From NCBI GenBank assembly GCA_035772405.1, contig JAYKKM010000121.1:2456501-2520500 (forward strand): 64,000 nucleotides of DNA, written 5' to 3'. This document shows positions 1 to 11,117 of this stretch, piece by piece. The stretch comes from Chrysogorgia sp. JL179-B06. Taxonomy: Eukaryota; Cnidaria; Anthozoa; Scleralcyonacea; Chrysogorgiidae. The position numbers and the translations under genes were made by a program. Positions within the stretch are counted from its first letter, which is position 1. Each line of letters starts with the position of its first letter. The notes beneath the pieces are model-generated. The model saw only the letters and a program-made list of their open reading frames with translations. It ran no database searches and was not told where the DNA came from.

Positions 1-49
1 ATATTCTGTGTTCTGTACACTAAGTAAGAGCCTAAATAATAGTGATTAG

Positions 50-960
50 ACATGATAACATGCATACTGTACATGATGACATAACATGCATACATGATAA
101 CATGATGACATACATACTTGCATCATACATAATAGTGTGATATATACATATATGATATAATATAATATATACATACATGATGACATGCATACATGATTAC
201 ACATGATAACATGCATACATGATGACATGCATACATGATGACATGCATACATGATGACATGCATATATCATTACATATGCATACAGTACATGATGACATG
301 CATACATCATGACATGCATACATCATGACATGCATACATGATGACATGCACACATGATGACATACATACATGATGACATGCATACATGATGCATACATGA
401 TGCATACATGATGACATGCATACATCATGACATGCATACATGATGACATGCATACATGATGACATGCATACATGATGCATACATGATGACATGCATACAT
501 CATGACAATATGACATGCATACATCATGACATGCATACATGATGACATGCATACATCACGACATGCATACATGATGACATCAATACACAATTACATGATA
601 AATTGAAAACATGATCACATGAATACATCATTACATGCATACATGATTACATTGTGACATACATACTTACATACATGATTATACATGCAGATAATATACA
701 TACATGGTTATACATGATAGCATGCATACATGATTATACATGATAGCATGCATACAGATTATATGATAACATCATGTATACATGATTAGATGCATACATG
801 ATGGCATGCATACATGATTATACATAACAGCACACATGATAACATACATACATGATTACATGCATACATGATTAGTTGCATACATGATTACTTGCATACA
901 TGATGACATGCACACATGATTATACATGATAACATGATTACATGATAATATGCAACTACA
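50..960. repeat. 16-bp minisatellite, ACATGATGACATGCAT
   Basis: The unit ACATGATGACATGCAT and variants (ACATCATGACATGCAT, shortened ACATGATGCAT) repeat with few breaks from about 180 to 590 and more loosely to about 960. Every phase is open for long stretches on the minus strand, giving Met/His/Cys-rich translations that I do not regard as proteins. CATG and GCATGC palindromes recur every few bases. Confidence 0.9.
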
Positions 961-2080
961 TGATAACATCCAAGTATGATAACATCAATACACAATTACA
1001 TGATAAATTGAAACATGCAACACATTTTTTGCCAGACAAATCTTTAATGCCTGAAAGTTTTCCTGTTGATGAGTAAAATCTTCTGGCATTAGACAGAGTA
1101 AGGGGGTGATTACATGGACCGGGCTGCCTGCTTGTTATATAACAATTGTGTATGTTATTTCGACAGTTCAATTACATGGTAAACGAATGTAATCATTTCA
1201 TCCAGACAAACCGTGCTGAAATAATTGTTTACACGCAAACAAAATGGCTAACTAGAACATGTAGGTGTAAAAAAAAAGTGATCAGCTAAACGAGTTAAAA
1301 TAAATGATACTTTGGTAGTTTATTAATAATTTATAGAGTTTATATACTTTATTTAAATCTTGATATTTGGTACTAAATATTCCCCACTTTACAATTGGCT
1401 AAAAATCTTCATGTAATTGCTCATGGAACACAGCCCGGTTAGCCTGCAGCTATATCCTGGTTAACCGGGATAGCAGGGTCATGTCATCACCCACTAAAAT
1501 CTGTAATAGAGTATTAATCCCCATTATAGCTTGTCCCCTGAGTGAATAACATTGTCTGGTGTTTAGCAGAAAAAAATGTTAAATACAACCTTGTCCCATA
1601 GGTTAATTTATGGTCATTTATCCCACTCCATTGAAAAAACTATATATTTTTTATATTTTTAACAGTTAAGTAGCCATAATATATACCCATCCGCTGCATA
1701 ATTTACAGTATTATAAAGAGCACATTTTATTCTGTTGGCTAAGCATCTGGTATAAATACTTCATGTTAGAAAAATAACATAGACATACACCATAGAATTA
1801 GAATTATACCATAGACATACAGTACAGCATTGACATACATTGCATAGAGATACGAAGACATACAACATTGACATACAGCATAAACATATGCACTATATAC
1901 ACATTATACAGAATAGTACATACTTTAGCACACATACAGTCATACACATAGATAGATTAGATAAAAATTTATTTAAACACGGTCGTGGTTCTATCAGAAA
2001 TTTACATAACAATTCCTAGTTCTTGTCTACAGTACCTAGAAGTCATGTGTGTCAACAGAACTATATTTACATTTTTTTTT
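961..2080. other. No gene seen; short inverted motif pair
   Basis: No credible coding sequence. A motif near 1094-1125 (gggtgattacatggaccggg) is partly mirrored near 1463-1495, which could mark a roughly 400-bp MITE. From 1770 to 1960 there is loose CATACA/ATAGACATA low-complexity sequence. Confidence 0.5.
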
Positions 2081-2117
2081 AAATTTACAATGAATTAAAG
2101 CTACAGTACATTAAAAT

Positions 2118-2324
2118 ATATGCATGTCTAAGTAATGTATGTGTGTAAGTTGTATGTCTATGCATGAATGCATGTGTAAATTGTATGTCTATGTATACAT
2201 TCATAAATAAGTGTACAACATACCTGTACAAATGGATACATGCATAGACATACCACTTACACAAACACACATGCATGCATATGCATACAACTTATACACA
2301 TACATTACTTAGACATACATAATG
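2118..2324. repeat. Inverted repeat A
   Basis: The sequence around 2124-2158 (catgtctaagtaatgtatgt and following) reappears as its reverse complement around 2283-2320. The spacer also consists of ATGTCTATG/CATAGACAT words. This can form a hairpin or cruciform. Confidence 0.7.
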
Positions 2325-2330
2325 TCTAAT

Positions 2331-2606
2331 TGTCTATGCCATATGTCTATGTTGTAATATGTCTATACATGTACAGTATATGCATGTAATATGTCAATTC
2401 TTGCACCTCCATGCATATGTGTCTATATATTATGTCTATGCCTTGAATCTATGGTGTTTAAGGTCCCTGCATGTACTGTATCACAGTGGTGTATGCCAAT
2501 GTATGTATGTATTATGGTGTATGTCTACTCTATGCATGAATTGACATATTACATGCATATACTGTACATGTATAGACATATTACAACAGACATATGGCAT
2601 AGACAT
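2331..2606. repeat. Inverted repeat B, about 72-bp arms
   Basis: The left arm (about 2331-2402, starting gtctatgccatatgtct) is almost perfectly complementary to the right arm (about 2533-2606), with a spacer of about 130 bp. The near identity of the arms implies a recent foldback insertion or duplication. No protein coding is credible here. Confidence 0.8.
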
Positions 2607-2680
2607 GCATGCAAAAAATTTCTATTTGTAGAATTTTTCTATAATTAATTGTAGTATTTGTTAATTAATGTTTTAAATGA

Positions 2681-4200
2681 TTAAATTGATAGATTATCAA
2701 AGCTCTCGATAATTTCAAGTGGTAATTTATTCCACGACATAGCTCCGCGATAAGAGAAGCTGGTTTTTAAGAAGTTTGTTTTGTTTTTTTGTAAACGGAG
2801 TTTACGATTGTCGCTTCTCAAGTTGTATGTATTGTTGTGACTAGCAACGAACAAGTTTGATAAATAATTAGGTGTCAGATTTCGTAACACCTTAAATCTA
2901 AATGTCATCAAATCTTCTCGTTTTTGAAGAATAACTTTTATTGTTATACCAAGTGTCAAAGTCCAATTAGTAAATAAGTGTTTATTGGTTCCCATTTTAG
3001 CTTTCGGTAAATATCATTTGATCTGACTTCATAATTCGAACTTGTTATCACTCGAGCAGCTCGTTTCTGCAACTTATATAATTTTTCAATATTTGTAGTT
3101 TCCATCATTCCATGCATACAGTCGAACAATGTGCAAAGTGAGGTAGAACAAGTGAATTGTACATCTTTTTTAGTGTATCTTCAGCTACAAATTTTTTTGC
3201 TCTTAATAGAGCAATAGCTTTGGAAATTTTTTTACATGGAGTTTCACCATGTTCTCTCCACTTTAGCTTCATCGTAGTTACTCCCAAATGTTTTTTATGT
3301 GGTACTCTTTCTATGGTTTCATCACCAACAACTATTTTTAAGTTATGTGAGGTTTGATTTAATCGTTGTCTGGATCCAATCAACATGTATTCAGTTTTCC
3401 TTTTATTCAGGGTTAATTTGTTAGCAATTAGCCATTTATGCACGTTTTTCAAATCTGTGTTCATCTTATTTTCAATATCTGGGAATGACGGCCACTTGGC
3501 AAGTTAAATTGGTATCATCCGCAAACATAGAAGCCTGTGTTTCTTCAAGAAGTAAAAAGTAGAGTGCTTCGTAGGCAGTGTTTACAATATATAGCAAAGT
3601 GAACTGCCGAGATTTTTAGCGAGATACTGACGAAGGGCTCCGCTCGAAACGTCAATACCTCGCTAAAAATCTCGGCAGTTCACCACCTTTTCACTTTGCT
3701 GTGTTTCTTCAAGGCAGTTTGGAGTGCAAGGTAATTTCTGCTTGTTTTGAAACTGCATGTTGTAATTTACATATTTGCTTTCTTTGTTGGAGATAGGACT
3801 GTAGTAACTGTAGACTGCAGAGCAGTGTCAAATGCTTTTTTAAGGTCTAAAAATAAAAGGCCGTTGACTAGACCTTTGTCCATGTTAATAAGGCACTGAT
3901 TTATAGACTGGAGAAGTGCAGTTTCCGTTGAATGTTTACTGTAGGAAGAAAGCCTGATTGTTGATTTGAAATTATTGCATTGTCTATTAGATAACAAAAT
4001 AGTTGTTTATAAATTATTTTTTCGAAGATTTTTGCAACGGCTGATATTACAGAAATAGGTCTATAGTTACCACAGTCTGTTTTATCTCCTGATTTATAAA
4101 TACTGTAGGTATAATTTTTGCAATTTTCATTCAATTAGGAAATTTCCCAGTGTTTACAGCTAGATTAAAAAATATAGCATGAGAGAATGAACAAAGAATA
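2681..4200 (-). pseudogene. Decayed LINE reverse transcriptase
   Basis: Read on minus, the fragments appear in LINE order. The fingers of the RT (GNYRPISVISAVAKIFEKI) lie near 4070-4000, and a LKKAFDTAL palm-like fragment near 3840. The catalytic box reads FADDTNLT near 3510, followed by thumb sequence (LKNVHKWLIANKLTLN) near 3440. The C-terminal tail is near 2995-2681, with the YNLRS and WNKLP motifs usual for CR1/L2/Rex-type non-LTR elements. Several frameshifts and stops separate these blocks and no endonuclease is present, so it is a dead 5'-truncated copy. A 151-bp insertion (3550-3700) interrupts the RT domain. Clade assignment below the jockey/CR1 group is not attempted. Confidence 0.85.
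3550..3700 (+). mobile_element. 151-bp insertion with 13-bp TSD and hairpin
   Basis: The 13-mer gtgtttcttcaag occurs at 3537-3549 and again at 3701-3713, bracketing 151 bp that do not belong to the surrounding RT reading. Inside is an inverted repeat with about 22-bp perfect arms (near 3601-3623 and 3659-3682). The loop carries CTGACGA (3627-3633), a short stem and GAAAC (3646-3650), the order of a hammerhead-ribozyme core. A variable-length long TSD fits target-primed retrotransposition better than a cut-and-paste MITE. A small non-autonomous Penelope-like or retrozyme-like element is the leading idea, unproven. Confidence 0.65.
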
Positions 4201-4333
4201 AAAGGTAGAAATTAATGGTTTAAAGCTACTTTCTAGCTTTCTTTCTTCGCTCATTTTCTCGTGCTATTATTCTTCTCTCTGTGCGCACTTTGTCTGCCAG
4301 TTGACGGAAACTGAACTGCTTTGAAAGATGGGC

Positions 4334-4623
4334 CTATTTTGATTCAGCATTTAAAATACCATCTACAACTTTTTTGCTGATTTGCCTGCTTGAATGGATT
4401 AAGTCATAAAACACAGTTTTGAATACAGTGTTATCATCATTGCTGAAGAGCTGCTGAGAACCTTTTGTAGATGCTGTGGTGGGTGAGATAACATTAGGAG
4501 CATACTCACTACCATCTTTCTTCTCACTGCCATCTTTCTCCTCACTGCCATCTTTCTCCTCACTACCACGTTCATTTTCTTCCTCTTCGTCTTTCTCTCT
4601 GCCACTTCTATTGACTGTAGTAC
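4334..4623 (-). CDS. Second exon of the tyrosine-recombinase gene (acidic C-terminal tail)
   Basis: The acceptor (tttttag before position 4623) joins in phase to the donor at 5017 (ctg/gtatgat): the first exon ends with one base of a Gly codon and this exon supplies the other two. The peptide begins GTTVNRSGREKDEEEE. It then has an EEKDGS-type imperfect repeat encoded by a short tandem of tctttctcctcactgcca-like units, followed by sequence ending LNAESK. A TAG stops it there, but the same frame continues as a basic stretch (AHLSKQFSFRQLADK and on to about 4215), so the stop may itself be a mutation. No known domain is seen; the role of the tail is unknown. Confidence 0.55.
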
Positions 4624-5017
4624 CTAAAAAATTACAGAAACAATTAATCAAACAAGACGGAATTTTTAAAGAAAACCAAGGGAGCATTCAGTCGATATAT
4701 TTCAAACTTCGTATACATGGTTTTTAGATAATAAGATACACACATTAAAGTGAAGAAAACCTAAATTATATTTAATTTGAAAATAATTATAAGGCTATAA
4801 GCGCTTGTCACTCGATAAACGCTTGTCACTCGATAAACGCTTGTCACTCGATAAACGCGCGAGTATATTAAAGCCGTGTACCTGTATACGAAGTTTGAAA
4901 TGTGTCGAAATGCTCTCGACCACCGAAATGTGTCGAAATGTTCTCTACCGTAAACATGGCACCTTGCAATAACCTCAGTCTATAATAATACACTAGAAAA
5001 AGAGGATTTTATCATAC
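4624..5017 (-). repeat. Intron with three 18-bp tandem repeats
   Basis: This is the predicted GT-AG intron between the two exons of the recombinase gene. It contains three head-to-tail copies of cttgtcactcgataaacg at about 4805-4863. The motif cgaagtttgaaatgtgtcga beyond them is mirrored by tatatttcaaacttcgtata at 4695-4714, so a small foldback element may sit in the intron. Confidence 0.6.
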
Positions 5018-7165
5018 CAGCATCTGGTTCAGGCAGCTGCATTCCAAATCTTTTCAACCGATCATCACGTGACTCAGTTTCATTAGGCAGTGGGGGAGTC
5101 TCAGATTCTTCTTCATTGGCAAAATAAGAACGGATTTTGTCCCTTATTTTCTTGGGAGAAATGTTTTGCAACAATGGTTTCATCTTAGAAATTCTTCTTA
5201 CTTCTTCCAGCGTAATTGCCTTCTCTTTGATGTTTGTAGAGAACTGATCTTCCAACATGGCGACTTCCTCAGATGTCCACTTATGTCTTGCAGATGATGG
5301 TTTAGCTGGTGATTCTTCACAGTTATTGGATGCTTCCTTTTTCCCACTAGTACTCATTCGCATAATCCTTGACAGTTCTTTTGATGTCTTAACTGCTGAC
5401 TTTCCCTTGTTTTTAAGCAAATAGTAACGATCAGCAGTCGCTTTGTTGTGGACCATTAGATTTGCCAAATCACCTCTTAAATCTTCATTGATTTCATGGA
5501 CTGCAGACACAGCTGCTTTTCTAAAAGCAGTGGCACCCCCAGAAGACATCTCTTTTCCAAAAACTTTCCCCCAGCAAGAACCAATTTGCGCTCCAACTTG
5601 AGAGGACTGCATTTTGCCTTGGCCCCAACTCAAAAACACAGGTGCCTTACCACTTGTATCAACATCGCCAAGTTGATTTCTGAACTTGTTGATGTAGATT
5701 TCCAGATACCTGTGTAATGAGGGAGAAAATACAAGATGCACAGGACCATGAGTGGTGAAGGTCTTGTGATTCCTAACTTTCGCAACAAAGCAGCCATCTT
5801 CTTCTTGTGCATTTTGGAACTCTGCAAGTGTCATGTTTGCCAATGTCCCTGATCTACTGCCATTGTTTATGCATAACACAGTTAACAGGTAATCTCTAAC
5901 AAGGGTGTATTCAGGTTGGCTAGGTGGCATTTCTTTCATTTCCTGATATGTGCCAAGAGTTTTTATGGCTGTTCTTGTGGTGGACGATGCTTCAAACTTC
6001 TTGACATCCTCAGGAGTCCTCATCTTCGTCATGTCCTCCATCCGTTTCTCCCAGAAGCGGTCTTTGCTTACCTTCCGGTAGGATTTTGTCCACAACTTGA
6101 CTTGTTCGGACAGGCTGGTCAAAGCTGCTGGCAAAACCTCTACCTCGACACATTCACACTTTAAGAAGACATAAAATTGGTTGAGAGCACCGAGATATGA
6201 TTTAACCGTTCCAGGTTGTTTCTCCTTTTCAAACCTTGTCAACCATTTGTCTCTCAATACTCCCTTGTGCAGGATGTTAGACAGGTTTGGGTTTTCGGAG
6301 TCAATATATTCCATGACCCGCTGCACCTGTCTCCTGCATTGAGCTGCACACCTGTCATCCTTCCTACCACCATCGGACCTTTCAGCCATTTTTCAAATTG
6401 CACGAACAATTGTGGAAGGTTGCTGTCTAAGCGGTCAGTATCTTGCTGGTTTTCATCGTAGACAAGAACTTCAGATGAGTCCATCTCATTCTCAGTAGTT
6501 TCTTCATCCACAGGTCGTGGAGCTGTCTCTGATTCGTTTGGAGTGCAGTTAAAATCATCATCATCACCACTGTTGTAAACACTTTCAAATACACTCCCAA
6601 GATGACGAACATGTTCCTGCTTTGTAATATTTTTAGGAGGTGGTTTGAAAGAATCTGATGAGACTGCATCATCACTGTGTTCTGACGATTCAGTTGATGA
6701 CAAAACTTGCACTTCATGCAGCTGTGCCTCAGGTAAGCACTGTTTGTAAAACTTGCTTTCCCTCTTGATTTTATGGACAGCTGTCAAGTGGTTGTGAATA
6801 CGTTTTACAATCGAGTTGCAACCATAAATAGGGCAGATACGGCTTTTGTACGGCCGTTTTACTATCTTTGATGTCTGCTTCTTACTTTTTCGTATAGCAA
6901 AGGAGCTCAATACCCCTCTTGCTTTTCTGGGGCTCCATCCATGGCGTTTCCTCATGTGCCGTGGAAGATGGACAACAATGGCGTTACATGATGAAAATGG
7001 GCAATTATGTTTAGCTCTTTTTTTACTCTTTCCTTTATTTTCTTTTTTCGGATCTTTCTCTTCTACAAGAACTTGTGAAGTTTCTTCCTCTTCCACACTT
7101 TCAAGAACCTTTGATGGATTCTGCTCTTCCACAGTTTCAATTATTATTTTCTCCAAACTGCACAT
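5018..7165 (-). pseudogene. C2H2 zinc finger / tyrosine recombinase / SANT protein, one frameshift
   Basis: The first half (7165 to about 6385) has an acidic N-terminus and two C2H2 fingers (residues about 55-75, CPFSSC...HLPRHMRKRH, and 111-131, CPIYGC...HNHLTAVH). The second half (about 6389 to 5018) carries a tyrosine-recombinase domain. Counted from the downstream methionine, Arg179 (NNGSRSGT), Lys209 (RNHKT), Arg290 (ATAFRK), His314 (MVHNKAT) and Tyr322 or 323 (DRYY) match the R-K-R-H-Y catalytic set. A SANT/Myb-like stretch starts near residue 367 (RHKWTSEEVAML). The halves are in different frames. FEKWLK should run into the SPDGGRKDD-like core-binding motif, so a single-base indel near 6368-6390 is the only break seen. 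An acceptor-like tttag lies just before the ATG at 7165. It could be a Crypton-like transposon gene or a domesticated copy; I know similar proteins only as uncharacterised. Confidence 0.75.
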
Positions 7166-8580
7166 CTAAACAACAATAAAGGCAAATGTGAGATCACTTT
7201 TCTGACAGATAAAAACAGTTAAAATACTCCGTTCTGGTTAACTGTATTCTTAATTCTTTGAACGTTTTCATGGCGATAAATAGATATAGACAAGAAACAC
7301 CACATAAAATATTTATATGCTAAGCTTTCAGCCTGTTGACTCAGGCCTTCATCAGAGCAATAACAACAAGCTGTTGGCTCACGTCATTTATAAACTAAGC
7401 AACTGATCAATTAAATCATGTAAGAATACAATGTAGTATCACATTAATTTTATTAATTAGAAAACAAAATCAAGAATGTTCTCCGAATCAAGAATGTCCT
7501 CAAGAATGTTCTCCGAATAGGGCACGCCTTGAGTACAGATGAGAGATTAGATAATTCAACATTTTTTCTCTAATCTATAGAATCCAAGTGTGATCATCAC
7601 TATCATGTAATACTGGATCTACCGTATAGGCGTATATTATAGTTTACTTGCACATTATACACTCTGCATGTATTTGCATGCAGTAAACTAGGGTGGGTCT
7701 ACAACTTAGTATATATAAAAAGGAAGTGCCCAAGGGGGAAACAGAATTACTGTATTGAAGGAGGTGGCTAGGTGATAACCCTGGGATCAAGGCCTTAGAA
7801 GAATTAAGCTTGCAAAAATTCATTTTATGAAGTTAAAGCACAGACACAAAACATTGGAGGATAAACATTTTGAGGTTTGTACTAGGCAAATTCTGAGTTT
7901 TCTAGCAGTTCTTGAGTTCTTGAACTTTTGTAGTGGCATTTTTTTTCAGCAACAGAAAATACAGTTGGTTGCATAATTTTGTTGCATCGATGTTTATAAT
8001 TTTTAACTTTGTTTGCATTTTTTGTCTAGTTCAGAAACAGATCTTCCCCTGATACTGTAGATCCAGTGTAAATGTTATTTGATTCAGTGTTGCAGCATTT
8101 TTAAAATTAATATCCATCTTTTTGGATGTCACATACATTTGAGAATGGTGCTTATTTGACTTGGTGTTCTTTAAAGTTTAAAACCTTTAAACAATAGGTA
8201 AATATCTATGACAAAATTAACAAGACCAATACAACATTCAAGGAACTAAATTGGGCTAGTGGCTAATGTTGAAGGATGTAGGAAAATTCAGCGATTTGAA
8301 TGTAATATACACCAGGGGTGGTTAAATTTTTCACTGAAATTTTCAACATTGCCAAACAGCACACCTTTAGTGTAACAAATCCATTGGTGTGTTTACCCCC
8401 ACCAAAAGAGCCATATCCTGTTTATTGACCCAATTCAGTTCTAGCCAACCAGCCGGGTCAGTCTGACAAGTGAGCCGGCCTGTGGTCATGTAATAACAAT
8501 TCATCTGGCCAGTCCAGCAAACAGGTTCAGTTTGACAAGCAGTAAATTTTTCTCAGTGTATTAGCAGTAAATTAAACCAC
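7166..8580. other. No gene; one hammerhead-like hairpin
   Basis: No coding sequence is supported. On minus, CTGATGA (7349-7355), an imperfect hairpin GCCUG/CAGGC, and GAAA (7326-7329) stand in hammerhead order. The phrase caagaatgttctccgaat occurs twice at about 7475-7525. Around 8440-8570 there is a gccgg/ccggtc-rich motif (gtcatgtaataacaattc) that resembles sequence near 9640-9860 and 14000. Confidence 0.5.
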
Positions 8581-8589
8581 CATTCTAAA

Positions 8590-8960
8590 CTGTGCATGCA
8601 TGCAAACAGTTGTGCATGCATGCTTGCATGCATGCAACAGACTATTGCATGTACAGTATATACATGTGCAGATGCATGCATGCATGCAAAATTGTATTGC
8701 ATGCATGCAAAATTGTAATATTACATGCATGCAAAGATAAAACACATGCAGGCAAAATTGTATATAATTATTGCATGCAATGTACAGTTGCTATTTTTAC
8801 CTTATTGCATGCCAAGTTGCCATAAATTAATGCATGCAAAATTGTTATTCAGCGTGGAAAATTGTTATTGCGTGCGTGTTCAGATGTAATGCATGCATGC
8901 ATAGTTATAGCTGTATTGCATGTGCATGCTCAGATGAAATAGCGATCATATGGAAACCAG
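8590..8960. repeat. GCATGCATGCAAAATTG degenerate repeat
   Basis: Words such as tgcatgcatgcaaaattg recur about every 20-40 bp, with the palindrome TGCATGCA repeated throughout; a weaker echo lies at 9395-9450. Open frames across it are rich in Cys, His and Met and look like repeat artefacts. Confidence 0.8.
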
Positions 8961-9800
8961 GCTTTAAGGCAGATTTCCAGTCTTTGCACGAAGCAACTCG
9001 CTGTTGGAAACTTTGAACTATTTTTTACTCGCGACAAGTACTCGCAGTAAATATAACCAATCAAAACAAATTATGTCAACATTTCAAATCATTAGTAATT
9101 CATGGTGAATACTGCACAAAGGTAATCATTACCGTGTTGGTGGTTAACTTACATAGATATTGAAGGAAGAAATTACATAAATTAATCGAACTTTCACCTC
9201 GATTTTCTCGTAAATACCTATTTGTTTGCTATATATCTGAAACACTCAGAAGAGTGCTTCATCAGGATATCCAAACACCTCAAAGTTTGTTAAAAAAACT
9301 CGGGGATCGCTTCATCAGTCTTGAAACCCCACGAGTTATTGCAACAAGCTGCTTGTGGTGGAAATACAGTGGAAGCGAGTATCTGCAGGAATTTCCTGCA
9401 TGCATGCAAATGGCCAAATTGCACGCATGCTTTGTATGCATGCAGCATGTATGCACTGTTTAGAAGGGAATTTAGCTAACAGTAGCAAGGTGTCATAAGC
9501 TAAAGAGCTTAAAGAAATGTAATTCAAAATCTTTATTTCTTCATGAGTAAACATTTCTTAGCCATGAATAAACAGTCATAATTTTAGCACATTTATTATT
9601 TGAGAGGCTTTATAATGGCGTACTCATGACTAAACTAGTGGGCCGGTCAACCTTCATGTAATATCAAGACAGGGTTAGCGAGCCAACTCGCTTCCCGTGT
9701 AGTCAAGGCCAAAACTCAGTTCGAAAGGTATGTATCTGGCTGTACAGACCAAGTAACAATTGGCAAATGGTGTGGGCTAAATGACAAGTGGGCTAGCCTG
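8961..9800. other. No gene; hairpin near 9238-9265
   Basis: The segment ctgaaacactcagaagagtgcttcat contains a hairpin (cactc/gagtg). On minus it reads CTGATGA followed by a perfect stem but lacks the GAAA needed for a hammerhead core. The rest shows no coding signal. Confidence 0.45.
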
Positions 9801-10455
9801 CCTCATGTAATATCAGGACAAATTACTGTTTTGGTTAGCGAGCCAGCTTGCCTCCATGTACACTACTGTACAGTATCTATGTATCTGGCTGTGCAGACAA
9901 AGTAACAGTTTGTAAACAACAATTTTTGTGGTGTTGAGGGACAATGGAAAGTACATAGCTGAACAGACCGTCACTGGTAAACCAGCAAACAACAATAACA
10001 AACTCTAATTACTCTTTGATCTTGATAGTTGGTATGCATATCATAGATTTATATACTGTGTGTTCATTTGCAAGCATTTGTATACAATAATATAAACACT
10101 TGATGCAGACTTACTGCAGATATAACCAGAACCTTTTGGAATCCCATGCTTAGAGGTAAAATATCAAGTGAAACAGGTTTATTTGAATAATATATGAAAC
10201 AATAAACTGTTGAACAGCATCGACTTTATTTTGTTTGGCATAACAATAAACAATACAGGCAAAAAAGCTTATTTGTTGTAGTCATTTGTTTTTTATGCTA
10301 TCTTAGGGGGTGTTTCACAAGCCCATGTAGGCAGATTTAAGCCTCCTCATGTAAACACAAAATGAAAATCAGTTCCCAGGCCAGCGTGGTGACCCCCTTA
10401 GCTTGTATTCTGCTATACAGGTAGCTTCTTGATCACGATAAACAACATTACTTGT

Positions 10456-10592
10456 TGGATTCCTCTGAGCCCAATATTACCAAATATTTAAGTCGAGAAT
10501 TCAATATTTGGTGAGACAAAGGTCGAGCCTAATATTGCAAATCGAGACTTAAATATTTGGTAATATTGGGCGAAGATGAATCCAATAGGTGT
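10456..10592. repeat. Small foldback MITE
   Basis: The arms 10456-10500 (ttggattc...gcccaatattaccaa) and 10546-10592 (ttggtaatattgggcg...gaatccaa) are complementary over about 45 bp around a short spacer. No coding capacity. Confidence 0.75.
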
Positions 10593-11110
10593 TTTATTAT
10601 ATCGAACAAAATATCTTAACACAAAGACGTTTCTTCGCACATAAACAGTGAAGTGGTTGCTGTCCAATATGTACGATCACATGATGCTAATAGTGACAAT
10701 TGATTGGACGATTATGTGAGGGTATAATAACATACAGCAGATAAATTATTAGGTTTAGTAGTTAACACACTTTTCTGATAAATACATTTTGCATAACGAG
10801 ATCTACAGTAGACGCTGTATTATAAGACTGCAGAGTTACTAGCAGTAACTTTTACAGATACTGTATGTGCAACTGCAGAATATTTGGTTGCTGTACTTTC
10901 TCAAATGACTGTGGACCGTGGTTAATATCTGATACTACATTTTGTGCTCAAACAAAATCTGTGTCTGTGAATGAACGATTGATTAAACAAATACATATAG
11001 CAGAGAAAGAACCAGTGTCGAAATTGCTCATTGTGTAGATAGTATCAGTGTGTGCAGTTGTAAGTGTTGTGAGCTTTACTTACATGTATGACGAAGACAG
11101 TTGACAGCCA
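10593..11110. other. No gene seen
   Basis: AT-rich unique-looking sequence without a convincing ORF, exon or repeat structure. Confidence 0.5.
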
Positions 11111-11117
11111 CTGCAGG

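Noticed and set aside
46..590. Overlapping minus-strand frames of 72-155 codons rich in Met/His/Cys
   Set aside because: They are translations of the 16-bp minisatellite.
9238..9265. Hammerhead-like CTGATGA hairpin on minus
   Set aside because: The stem is good but the GAAA core is absent (TTTCAG instead).
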